Positions 1 to 6,723 of a stretch of DNA of 15,909 bases are shown here, in pieces. Under the pieces are notes generated by a model. That model saw nothing but the letters and a program-made list of their open reading frames with translations, did not search any database and was not told the origin of the DNA. Source of the stretch: JBFXEO01 sp050180015 (GTDB lineage: Bacteria > Bacteroidota > Bacteroidia > Bacteroidales > Tenuifilaceae); the NCBI GenBank assembly GCA_050180015.1, contig JBFXEO010000043.1:1-15909 (forward strand), given 5' to 3'. Both the position numbers and the translations under genes were made by a program. Position 1 is the stretch's first letter. The number at the start of each line of letters is the position of its first letter.

Positions 1-74
1 AGTTTGAGGCTATCAAGGCTCTGTATCCGTTTTTCGTGAAAAGTGCCAATATTTTTCTCAACGTACAGCGACAC
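1..74 (-). CDS. Type II restriction endonuclease, PmeII-like, N-terminus only (partial)
   Basis: Only the start of this gene is in the window; the rest lies beyond the left edge. Read on the minus strand from a GTG at 74-72, the frame stays open to the edge and encodes VSLYVEKNIGTFHEKRIQSL followed by DSLK. It overlaps the last 17 nt of the methyltransferase in another frame, the usual sign of translational coupling. The pattern of an acidic helix, N-I-G-x-F-H-x-K-R and then a Leu/Ser-rich helix is what I recall at the N-terminus of PmeII-type restriction endonucleases, and a partner enzyme is expected beside a solitary type II methyltransferase. The frame opens after a TAG about 27 nt further upstream, so an earlier non-ATG start is possible. 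The overlap and open frame are seen directly; the family call is an inference from about 24 residues. Confidence 0.5.
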   Translation of the reverse strand, partial: MSLYVEKNIGTFHEKRIQSLDSLK

Positions 75-921
75 GTCTTTCAGATTTAGTTTTTGGTTCT
101 AATGAATAAAGTTCAACTGGTTGAAGTTGCCTTTTTACCATTTCATAATATTCTGGGACTATATCAATTCCAATCGAGTTACGTTTCATTCTGTTGGCAA
201 CAATTAAAGTTGTACCTGAACCCATAAACGGGTCAAGTACTGTATCATTTTCTTTGGTGAAAAGTTTAATAAACCATTCAGGAAGTTCTTCGGGGAATGC
301 AGCACTATGATTTTTATTGTTACACTCGGTTGCTAAATGCAGTACATTTGTTGGGTATGCTTTGTCCCGGCCTAGCCAGTTCGCAATATTTTTTCCAAAG
401 CCGCTACCAACTTTTGAGTTATCCCTTATTTTATCTGTTTCAGAAAGATTTTTCAATCTATTTTTAGCCCAATCACCCATCGGAACCATAACTTCCCCTT
501 GGTACATATTGAATTTTTTGTTCTTGTTGAATTGGAGGAGTCGTTCCCACGAATCACGAAAGCGATTTGGCCAATTTCCCGGATATGAGTTTTTTTTATG
601 CCAGATAAACTCTTCTGTCCAAAACCAACCTTGTTTACGCATTGCCAGAATTAACTCCATTACATAAGTACTGCGCTCGCCATCTACGACTTTTTCTTTG
701 ATATTAAGAATAAAAGTTCCCGTTGGTTTTAATACTCGCAGTAATTGTTCTGAAATTGGCAAAAACCATTCAACATACTTGTTCGGGTGAATTCCACCAT
801 AGGTATTTTTTCTTTGGTCCGCGTAGGGAGGGGACGTAACAATCAGGTCAACTGAATTGTCAGCAAGGAACTTCAATGTCTCTTTACTATCACCTAAATA
901 TAGATTTGCCAATACTTCCAT
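58..921 (-). CDS. DNA (cytosine-N4 or adenine-N6) methyltransferase, type II, beta class
   Basis: S-adenosylmethionine-dependent methyltransferase that modifies an exocyclic amino group in a specific DNA sequence, protecting host DNA from a cognate nuclease. The catalytic motif IV, TSPPY, is at residues 29-33. The SAM-binding motif I, LDPFMGSGTT, is at 229-238, followed by the acidic end of the next strand (GIDIVPEYY). Catalytic motif before SAM motif, with the target-recognition region between them (about 80-215), is the beta-class order. SPPY favours N4-cytosine methylation, but this class also contains N6-adenine enzymes, so the base is not settled. At 287 residues it is of normal length and intact. 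The ATG at 921 places the conserved start (LYLGDS) near the N-terminus as usual. Its 3' end overlaps the putative restriction gene, which suggests a restriction-modification operon, possibly acquired by transfer. Confidence 0.93.
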   Translation of the reverse strand: MEVLANLYLGDSKETLKFLADNSVDLIVTSPPYADQRKNTYGGIHPNKYVEWFLPISEQLLRVLKPTGTFILNIKEKVVDGERSTYVMELILAMRKQGWFWTEEFIWHKKNSYPGNWPNRFRDSWERLLQFNKNKKFNMYQGEVMVPMGDWAKNRLKNLSETDKIRDNSKVGSGFGKNIANWLGRDKAYPTNVLHLATECNNKNHSAAFPEELPEWFIKLFTKENDTVLDPFMGSGTTLIVANRMKRNSIGIDIVPEYYEMVKRQLQPVELYSLEPKTKSERRVAVR

Positions 922-939
922 CTAAATTTCTTTATTCCG

Positions 940-947
940 CAAATTTA
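940..947 (-). promoter_or_regulatory. Possible Bacteroidota -7 box for the methyltransferase gene
   Basis: On the minus strand this reads TAAATTTG, an exact match to the Bacteroidota -7 consensus TAnnTTTG. It lies 19 nt upstream of the methyltransferase ATG. I find no clear TTG or TTTG at the expected -33 distance, so confidence is low. Confidence 0.3.
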
Positions 948-1148
948 GTAGTTTTTATTGGTTCGGGGTTATCCTGTTAATATTAAGTAGTTCATACTCT
1001 TGTGTTCTGTCTTTTTTAACGGGAAGCATAACAAAGTATTTAATTGTTGTACCCCGATAGACTCAAGGTGTACACGGAACCTGTAGTGAACTTGTGAACC
1101 GGTAATGTCCCGGGCAGAACTATTTGACGAGAATTGCGATAAAAACAA

Positions 1149-1175
1149 AAAATCCGTGGATCTTCCACGGATTTT
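1149..1175 (-). terminator. Intrinsic terminator of the ferredoxin gene
   Basis: A perfect 12-bp inverted repeat (1149-1160 and 1164-1175; core AATCCGTGGA) closes on a 3-nt loop. In the minus-strand transcript it begins 19 nt after the ferredoxin stop codon and is followed by a U-rich tail (TTTTTTGTTTTT). This is a textbook rho-independent terminator, and its tail shows that it acts on minus-strand transcription. Confidence 0.85.
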
Positions 1176-1193
1176 AATGGTTAAAACATTCCA

Positions 1194-1361
1194 CTATGCA
1201 GGATGAATAGCTTCTACGGGGCAAACATCTGCACAAGAACCGCAGTCGGTGCAAATTTCAGGATCAATCATATAGATATCGCCCTCTGATATTGCCTCTA
1301 CAGGACATTCATCAATGCAAGTACCGCAAGCGGTGCAATCGTCGGAAATTTTGTATGCCAT
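1194..1361 (-). CDS. 2[4Fe-4S] ferredoxin, bacterial type
   Basis: Small soluble electron carrier of 55 residues. Two classic cluster motifs are present: C9-x2-C12-x2-C15-x3-C19-P and C37-x2-C40-x2-C43-x3-C47-P, related to each other as the two halves of an internal duplication (CPVEAI occurs in both). The length is that of clostridial-type ferredoxins, with no extension or third cluster. The start MAYKI is standard for the family. It is a monocistronic gene with its own promoter box and a strong terminator, as expected for an abundant general carrier. Likely partners are pyruvate:ferredoxin oxidoreductase, hydrogenase or Rnf elsewhere in the genome, and possibly the AOR-family enzyme in this window; no physical link to a particular partner is visible. 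Its presence argues for anaerobic metabolism. Confidence 0.95.
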   Translation of the reverse strand: MAYKISDDCTACGTCIDECPVEAISEGDIYMIDPEICTDCGSCADVCPVEAIHPA

Positions 1362-1394
1362 TGCTAATGGGTTTAGTTAAACTTTATTCGTTTG

Positions 1395-1424
1395 CAAATT
1401 TAACTCGATTTGAGTTCCTGCAAA
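1395..1424 (-). promoter_or_regulatory. Bacteroidota-type promoter of the ferredoxin gene
   Basis: On the minus strand, TTTG (1424-1421) is followed after 18 nt by TAAATTTG (1402-1395), matching the Bacteroidota -33/-7 consensus in both boxes and in spacing. The ferredoxin ATG lies 33 nt downstream. The spacer carries a small dyad, AACTC/GAGTT (1402-1406 and 1412-1416). Confidence 0.6.
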
Positions 1425-1524
1425 ATTAATTACTAAATTTTTGTTTCACAAGAAATTTGTGTTAAACAGAATATGTCTAAATTTAATCCTTTTGACAGCC
1501 AAATTATCGGTTCAGAACGGCAAT

Positions 1525-2712
1525 TTATCCTTCAAGGATTTTAATTGTTATCCACGTTAAAAGGGGCAATGCCAGGGATAGCGATTTTTCATTGGCAACA
1601 AATTTTGGGGTATGCAGCTGGGTGACAGATGAATTGCTGGTTCCAACTCCAAGCCGGAAAAAAACGGAAGGAATTTCCTGGCTGAAATAGGCAAAATCGT
1701 CGGTAGTCATTCTTGGTTCAAGGGATACTACGTTGCTGTCACCCAGAAATTCCATGGCGATTGACTGCACCTTGCGGGTTAGCTCCGGGTTATTGTAAAC
1801 AAAGGGGTATCCCTGCCTGATTTCAACATCGCAATTGCCCCCCATAGCCTGAGCTACTCCCTTGGCATTTTGTGCTATTAAGCCGTGTGCCGTTTCCCTC
1901 CAGCTTTCATCCAATGTTCTTAGCGTTCCCTCAATGTAAACATTGCCAGGAATTACGTTGGTTGCACCTGGAGCTTCAATTTTTCCGAAAGAGAGAACTG
2001 CGGGGAGCATGGGCGGTGTATTCCGGCTAATGAGGGTTTGCAGGGCTATTACTATGTGCGAGGCAATAACCACGGGATCTATGAGGGTGTGGGGCAAAGC
2101 TGCATGTCCACCCTTGCCCTTAACGTTTAGGTAGATTTCATCGCCCGATGCCATGTATCGCCCCGGGCAGAAGCCAACTTTGCCGGTTTCCATTTCGGGG
2201 AGAACGTGTAATCCCAGCATGATATCTGGTTTCATGCCCAGGAATACATCGGAGCTAACAATTGCCCTGGCCCCGCCGGGAAGTAGTTCCTCTCCCGATT
2301 CAAATATCAACAGAACCCTCCCGTTCCAGAATTCCCTGAGTTCATGTAATATAATTCCGGTTCCAGCTACCGCGGCTATATGTATATCGTGTCCGCAGGC
2401 ATGCATTACCCCTTTGCTGTTCGATTTATACTCAAGGTCACTTTCCTCGGTAATGGGTAGGGCATCGAGCTCGGCCCTTATGCCAATCGTTTTTCCACTA
2501 CCCTTTCCTTCAACTATAGCCATAAAGCTGTGGTGCTGATTAAATGGGATGGTTTTTACACCGTGCCTTGCAAAAGTTGAAGCAATGTAGTTGGCAGTAT
2601 GCTTTTCCTGGAACGATAATTCCGGGTGTTGGTGGATATGTCTGCGAAAATCAATAATAGCTTGCAAATACTTTTCGCTGAGGTCAGCAATTTTTCCCTT
2701 CAATGCGTCCAT
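1525..2712 (-). CDS. M20-family metal-dependent amidohydrolase (N-acyl-amino-acid deacylase / aminoacylase type)
   Basis: Hydrolyses the amide bond of an N-acylated amino acid or similar small amide; the exact substrate (N-acetyl-, hippuryl- or indoleacetyl-amino acids) cannot be read from sequence. The family signatures are in order: RHIHQHPELSFQE at 24-36, the metal ligands of HACGHD (104-109, with C106 and H108), the acidic pair E141-E142 in FESGEELLPGG, H169 in GLHVLP, the dimerisation-lid segment around H203 (GGHAALPH), and a C-terminal H367 (LHTPKF) that completes the binuclear site. The 395 residues are full length. There is no signal peptide, so it is probably cytosolic. The ATG overlaps the stop codon of the upstream permease gene by one base, so the two are translationally coupled. 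A role in amino-acid or acyl-amino-acid catabolism is likely. Confidence 0.9.
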   Translation of the reverse strand: MDALKGKIADLSEKYLQAIIDFRRHIHQHPELSFQEKHTANYIASTFARHGVKTIPFNQHHSFMAIVEGKGSGKTIGIRAELDALPITEESDLEYKSNSKGVMHACGHDIHIAAVAGTGIILHELREFWNGRVLLIFESGEELLPGGARAIVSSDVFLGMKPDIMLGLHVLPEMETGKVGFCPGRYMASGDEIYLNVKGKGGHAALPHTLIDPVVIASHIVIALQTLISRNTPPMLPAVLSFGKIEAPGATNVIPGNVYIEGTLRTLDESWRETAHGLIAQNAKGVAQAMGGNCDVEIRQGYPFVYNNPELTRKVQSIAMEFLGDSNVVSLEPRMTTDDFAYFSQEIPSVFFRLGVGTSNSSVTQLHTPKFVANEKSLSLALPLLTWITIKILEG

Positions 2713-3080
2713 TACTTTCCGAGTATCATTTTAACGGCTACCAGCAGGATAAAAAAGCCAAACACTTTTTTAAGTATCCTGTCGGGAATATCAATTGATA
2801 TCAAAGATCCAAAGTAACTGCCTATAACAACAGCAATCATTAAAATCCATGCAACTTTCCAGTTAATTAAACCCGCCCTGTGGTAGTTGTAAACGGCAAA
2901 AATTCCTACGGGGAACAGCAAAACCACCAAGCTTGTCCCCTGCGCTAAATGTTGCGAAAAGCCCATCAAAAAAACCAGTGCAGGCACTATAATAATACCA
3001 CCCCCTAAGCCCAGCGACCCACCAACAAATCCGGCAAATAAACCTATAAAAAGTATTAGCAGCAATTCAGAATGAGTCAT
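2712..3080 (-). CDS. TauE/SafE-family permease, half-size
   Basis: Inner-membrane protein of 122 residues with about four transmembrane helices (roughly 5-30, 44-64, 72-92 and 103-120). The first helix ends in the glycine-rich stretch GGSLGLGGGIIIVPAL, the hallmark of the TauE/SafE (UPF0721) family, whose members export sulfite, sulfoacetate and other organic anions. Most members are about 250 residues and consist of two such halves; this one holds a single half and presumably works as a dimer. The stop codon falls inside the ATG of the amidohydrolase (TAATG), so the two are co-translated and the permease may move a substrate or product of that enzyme. That functional link is inference. It has its own -7 box 19 nt upstream of the ATG. 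Confidence 0.82.
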   Translation of the reverse strand: MTHSELLLILFIGLFAGFVGGSLGLGGGIIIVPALVFLMGFSQHLAQGTSLVVLLFPVGIFAVYNYHRAGLINWKVAWILMIAVVIGSYFGSLISIDIPDRILKKVFGFFILLVAVKMILGK

Positions 3081-3098
3081 CGGCTAAAGTATTTTGAA

Positions 3099-3125
3099 CA
3101 AAAGTAAGATTGTTTTTCAACGCAA
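3099..3125 (-). promoter_or_regulatory. Possible promoter of the permease/amidohydrolase operon
   Basis: On the minus strand TACTTTTG (3106-3099) matches the TAnnTTTG box exactly. A TTG lies 16 nt upstream (3125-3123), one nucleotide short of the usual spacing. The box is 19 nt from the permease ATG. Confidence 0.42.
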
Positions 3126-3137
3126 TAATTGTTGAAA
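3115..3137. promoter_or_regulatory. Dyad symmetry between divergent promoters, possible operator
   Basis: TTTCAAC (3115-3121) and GTTGAAA (3131-3137) are perfect 7-bp inverted arms separated by 9 nt. They cover the -33 region of the minus-strand promoter and lie just upstream of the plus-strand promoter. The position suits a regulator acting on both, but no cognate regulator gene is visible. Confidence 0.35.
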
Positions 3138-3147
3138 GTAAAAATTG

Positions 3148-3175
3148 TTGATATAAATAAACTTTTATACTTTTG
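3148..3175 (+). promoter_or_regulatory. Bacteroidota-type promoter of the 3326-9042 gene run
   Basis: TTG (3148-3150), a 17-nt spacer and TACTTTTG (3168-3175) match the Bacteroidota promoter consensus. Transcription would begin near 3182, leaving an untranslated leader of about 145 nt before the DUF1573 gene. That leader contains an AAACGTTT core (3239-3246). Confidence 0.5.
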
Positions 3176-3325
3176 AAACCGTTAACGTATCCTGAGAAAA
3201 TGGAATGCCTGCCGGTATATTTTTGGGATGTTGCAGCAAAACGTTTCTAAATAAACTTCTACAGGTGATATACTACGAAGTACCATTGGGGGCTTTGCCG
3301 TTTACAGAATTAAACAATTACTTAT

Positions 3326-4438
3326 ATGGTTAAATTAAACCTAGCAGCAATGAGAAGAATTATTTTAAGTACAGCGTTGCTTTTTTTTGCACTTGTACTA
3401 TTTGCTCAGAACGAGGCAAAAATTAGTTTTAAAACGGATAAGTACAACTATGGCACCATTAAGGAAGATGACGGTGAGGCCTTCCATGAGTTCGAGTTTA
3501 CCAACGCAGGCTCATCTCCGCTTATCATCCAGCGGGTTTCTTCATCGTGTGGATGTACAACTCCCGAATGGTCCAAAGAACCTATTGCGCCGGGCAAAGG
3601 GGGAAAAATTAAGGTTGGCTACAACCCAAAGGGCAGGCCGGGACCTTTCTCTAAAACCATCTCGGTATATTCAAACTCTGCACAGAATGTTGTTGTTTTG
3701 CAGATTTCGGGTGAAGTTGCTGGGCATGTAAAGACTCTTGATGAAATTTACCGCATACCCGTTGGCGATTTATACTTTGAACGAAACCACTTTGCCCTGG
3801 GCAGGCTGTTCCTGAACAGCTCCGTCTCAGACACACTAAAATTCATTAACAGGGGTAATTCTCCGGCCAAGGTTACTGCTATTACCAAGGGCATGGATTA
3901 CCTGACGGTAAAAATTGAACCACAAACGGTTAAACCTAACGATTTTGGCAAGATAGTTCTTAATTATGACCCGAAGTCACGCAACGATTGGGGCTTTGTG
4001 GTCGATAGATTTGTGTTGGCGGTAAATGACCAACCCATAAATAATACACCAGTTACCATTACGGGAAGTATAGAGGAGGATTACTCCGGATTAACGGCAG
4101 AACAGCTGGAGAATGCTCCGGTAGCTGATTTCAACACTACCGTTTACAACTTTGAAAGCAAAAATGAGGGAGAGCCGGTGGAGTTTGATTTTGTTATCCG
4201 AAATAACGGGAAAAGTGATTTAATTATTCGGAAGGTAAAAGCCAGCTGCGGATGCACCACCGTTGAGCCCAGCAAAAAAGTTTTGAAGCCGGGAGAGTCG
4301 AGCCCAATTAACGCAACGTTCCGTACCAATGGATATTCCGGTCAACAAAGCAAATCAATCACAGTTATTACCAACGATCCTAAGAAACCCACAGTAGTGC
4401 TCCGTTTAAGTGGTAATATTATAAAAAAGCAACAGTAG
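3326..4438 (+). CDS. Exported DUF1573-repeat protein
   Basis: Secreted or periplasmic protein with Ig-like (ASPM/SPD-2/Hydin-like) beta-sandwich repeats; this family is abundant in Bacteroidota and its molecular role is unknown. A signal peptide covers about residues 9-27 (MRRIILSTALLFFALVLFA, cut before QN). Three repeats follow. Repeat 1 (about 33-135) and repeat 3 (about 267-365) share the pattern Y-G/F, FEFTN or DFVIRN, then SCGCTT (C75/C77 and C308/C310), then P-G and a basic turn, ending in LxISG or LRLSG. The middle segment (about 147-250) keeps the fold pattern but has lost the CGCTT motif. The ATG at 3350 (M9) would start directly at the signal peptide and is a credible alternative. 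It is the first gene of the plus-strand run, 43 nt before the cotransporter. Confidence 0.85.
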   Translation: MVKLNLAAMRRIILSTALLFFALVLFAQNEAKISFKTDKYNYGTIKEDDGEAFHEFEFTNAGSSPLIIQRVSSSCGCTTPEWSKEPIAPGKGGKIKVGYNPKGRPGPFSKTISVYSNSAQNVVVLQISGEVAGHVKTLDEIYRIPVGDLYFERNHFALGRLFLNSSVSDTLKFINRGNSPAKVTAITKGMDYLTVKIEPQTVKPNDFGKIVLNYDPKSRNDWGFVVDRFVLAVNDQPINNTPVTITGSIEEDYSGLTAEQLENAPVADFNTTVYNFESKNEGEPVEFDFVIRNNGKSDLIIRKVKASCGCTTVEPSKKVLKPGESSPINATFRTNGYSGQQSKSITVITNDPKKPTVVLRLSGNIIKKQQ

Positions 4439-4481
4439 AGAGTAAAAAACGTTAGTATGGCTAGTTCATAATCGTTAAACA

Positions 4482-6698
4482 ATGCAGCAGAGTAAACGAT
4501 TTGGTACCCTACCAGTTTTCCTTACAGCTATTTCAACAATTCTTGGGGCGATCCTGTTCCTTCGCTTTGGTTATGCCGTGGGAACCCTTGGGTTCTGGGG
4601 CGTTATACTCATCATAATTCTAGGGCATACAGTTACAATCCCTACTGCATTTGCAATATCTGAGATTGCTACCAATAAAAGGGTTGAGGGTGGTGGCGAA
4701 TACTTTATTATTTCCAGATCGTTTGGGTTAAACATTGGTGCTACTATTGGTATAGCCCTTTTCCTTTCCCAGGCAATTAGCGTTGCGTTTTACGTGATTG
4801 CGTTTACCGAATCGTTCCAGTTCTTGTTTGATTATTTACAGAACAACTACAGCATTTACCTTCCCCGGCAGGTAATCAGCATACCGGTTATGCTACTGCT
4901 GTCAGTGCTGATTATTCGGAAGGGTGCCAACATGGGGGTTAAGGCATTGTATTTTGTTATAGGTATTCTATTCATTTCCCTTGTCCTCTTTTTTATGGGG
5001 CATACCACCCATGCTGAGGTTTCAGACTTTTCCTTGGTGAATGCACAGTTTCGGAATATCGATAAATTTTTTGTTGTATTCGCCATTGTTTTTCCCGCAT
5101 TCACTGGGATGACAGCCGGTGTAGGCTTATCGGGCGATTTAAAGAACCCCGCTAAATCAATACCGCTGGGAACAACCCTGGCAACAGTAATTGGGATGAT
5201 AATTTACTTTTTCGTGAGCTATAAGTTGGCCTTATCGGCATCTGCCGAGGAGCTGGCTGGCGATCAACTTATAATGAGTAAAATTGCCATTGGCGGTATG
5301 GTTGTAATCCCTTTGGGCCTGGCGGCATCAACCCTTTCGTCGGCACTGGGATCGGTAATGGTTGCACCCCGAACGCTGCAAGCATTGGCCATCGATAAGT
5401 CGTTCCCGTTCGAGAATATTAATCAATGGATATCTAAAGGAAGAGAAAAGGATAACGAACCCATAAACGCCTCAATTATTACCTGTGCCATTGCCCTCGT
5501 ATTTGTTGCACTTGGGAATGTAAACGCGGTTGCCAGTATAATATCCATGTTTTTTATGGTAACCTACGGGTCGCTTTCCCTAATCTCGTTCCTTAATCAT
5601 TTCGGGGCATCCCCATCGTACCGGCCTTCGTTTAGGTCTAAGTGGTGGCTTTCGCTGGTAGGCTTTGTTGTATCGGTTTGGGTGATGTTTAAAATCAATA
5701 CCGCTTACGCCGCACTGGCAATTATAATAATGGTTTTGCTAAATGTTTATATTAACCACTACCATAAAAACCGGCGTGGCTTGGTGTCAACCTTTGCCAA
5801 CTCGCTTTTCCAGCTCAACAGGAGTTTACAGATTTTCCTGCAGCAGAAGGGTAAGGATAAGTCGTTCCTGGAATGGAGACCGGGTGCAATCTGCATTTCT
5901 AAGTCAACATTTGAGAGGAATAACGCATTCCGGCTGCTGAACTGGGTCGCTTACAAGTACGGCTTTGGAACTTACCTGCATAGAATAGACGGCTACTACT
6001 CCACCAGTACCTGTGAGCAGGCCAAAACGGAGCTGAAAAGGCTTCTCAGCAATATCGAGAACGAAGGAAATTTTGTGTACATCGATACCATAATATCACC
6101 CTCATACACATCGGCAATTGCCAGTGCCATACAAATACCCGGCATCGCAGGGATGGAAAACAACATGGTAATTTTGGAGTACGACAAGGAGAAACCCGAC
6201 GAGCTGTCTGAGATTCTGGAAAATTTCAACCTAATTTCGGCAGGTAACTTTGATGTTTGCATACTTGCATCGAGCCGGAGGCCAATTGTTTTCAAGAATG
6301 GCATCCATGTGTGGATAAAGTCCACCGACACAGAGAACGTCAACCTTATGATTCTTTTGAGCTTTATCATATCAGGACATCCAGACTGGGCCAAGGGGTA
6401 TATCAAAATTTTCAACATCTGTAAACCCAATGAGGTTGAAATCCAGAAGACTAAGCTGAACGAGTTGATGATCAGCGGAAGGCTTCCCATACTTCCTGAC
6501 AACATAGAAATAATTGAGAATAGCGAGGATATATCGCCATCAAAGCTTATCAACGAATACTCTGAATTTGCCGGGTTGGTTATACTTGGCTTTAGGGAAG
6601 AAACCATTAATCACGAGAAGGAAAAGTATTTTGCTGGTTACGATAAATTGGGCGATATCCTGTTTGTGAACTCTAAGTACAAAAAGGAGATAGAGTAA
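4482..6698 (+). CDS. Cation-chloride cotransporter (SLC12/CCC)-type permease of the APC superfamily
   Basis: Inner-membrane transporter of 738 residues: about 12 helices (about 10-420) followed by a cytosolic domain of about 310 residues. The membrane part matches the cation-chloride-cotransporter family rather than ordinary amino-acid permeases: TM1 has STILGAILFLRFGYAVG, the loop and TM3 read IATNKRVEGGGEYFIISRSF then SVAFYVIAFTES, and TM8 reads LSSALGSVMVAPRTLQAL. Y104 aligns with the K+-site tyrosine of NKCC1, and S286-S287 with its Na+-site serine pair, which KCC-type symporters lack. The soluble part opens with LEWRPGAICIS, like the WRPQ segment that begins the CCC C-terminal domain. 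Likely role: Na+/K+/Cl- or similar ion symport in osmotic balance; an amino-acid substrate remains possible. It sits 25 nt before meaB. The family call is firm; the ion specificity is inferred from remembered alignments. Confidence 0.85.
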   Translation: MQQSKRFGTLPVFLTAISTILGAILFLRFGYAVGTLGFWGVILIIILGHTVTIPTAFAISEIATNKRVEGGGEYFIISRSFGLNIGATIGIALFLSQAISVAFYVIAFTESFQFLFDYLQNNYSIYLPRQVISIPVMLLLSVLIIRKGANMGVKALYFVIGILFISLVLFFMGHTTHAEVSDFSLVNAQFRNIDKFFVVFAIVFPAFTGMTAGVGLSGDLKNPAKSIPLGTTLATVIGMIIYFFVSYKLALSASAEELAGDQLIMSKIAIGGMVVIPLGLAASTLSSALGSVMVAPRTLQALAIDKSFPFENINQWISKGREKDNEPINASIITCAIALVFVALGNVNAVASIISMFFMVTYGSLSLISFLNHFGASPSYRPSFRSKWWLSLVGFVVSVWVMFKINTAYAALAIIIMVLLNVYINHYHKNRRGLVSTFANSLFQLNRSLQIFLQQKGKDKSFLEWRPGAICISKSTFERNNAFRLLNWVAYKYGFGTYLHRIDGYYSTSTCEQAKTELKRLLSNIENEGNFVYIDTIISPSYTSAIASAIQIPGIAGMENNMVILEYDKEKPDELSEILENFNLISAGNFDVCILASSRRPIVFKNGIHVWIKSTDTENVNLMILLSFIISGHPDWAKGYIKIFNICKPNEVEIQKTKLNELMISGRLPILPDNIEIIENSEDISPSKLINEYSEFAGLVILGFREETINHEKEKYFAGYDKLGDILFVNSKYKKEIE

Positions 6699-6723
6699 GC
6701 ATTTACTGTACCCAGTCAGGTTT

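Noticed and set aside
922..1193. Possible tRNA, small RNA or integration site between methyltransferase and ferredoxin
   Set aside because: No cloverleaf, CCA end or flanking direct repeats could be found; only the terminator and the -7 box are supported.
1105..1206. Plus-strand ORF of 33 codons between methyltransferase and ferredoxin
   Set aside because: It runs through the ferredoxin terminator and into the ferredoxin gene, and its product has no recognisable feature.
1447..1461. Small hairpin CACAA/TTGTG upstream of the ferredoxin promoter
   Set aside because: Only 5-bp arms around a 5-nt loop, with no matching position for a terminator of the amidohydrolase gene.
1473..1544. Plus-strand ORF of 23 codons opposite the end of the amidohydrolase gene
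   Set aside because: The peptide has no recognised family, the ORF overlaps the amidohydrolase stop, and no good promoter was found. It could be a gene remnant but is unsupported.
5996..6607. Minus-strand open frame of 203 codons
   Set aside because: Antisense to the C-terminal domain of the cotransporter; composition is that of a shadow frame with no recognisable domain.
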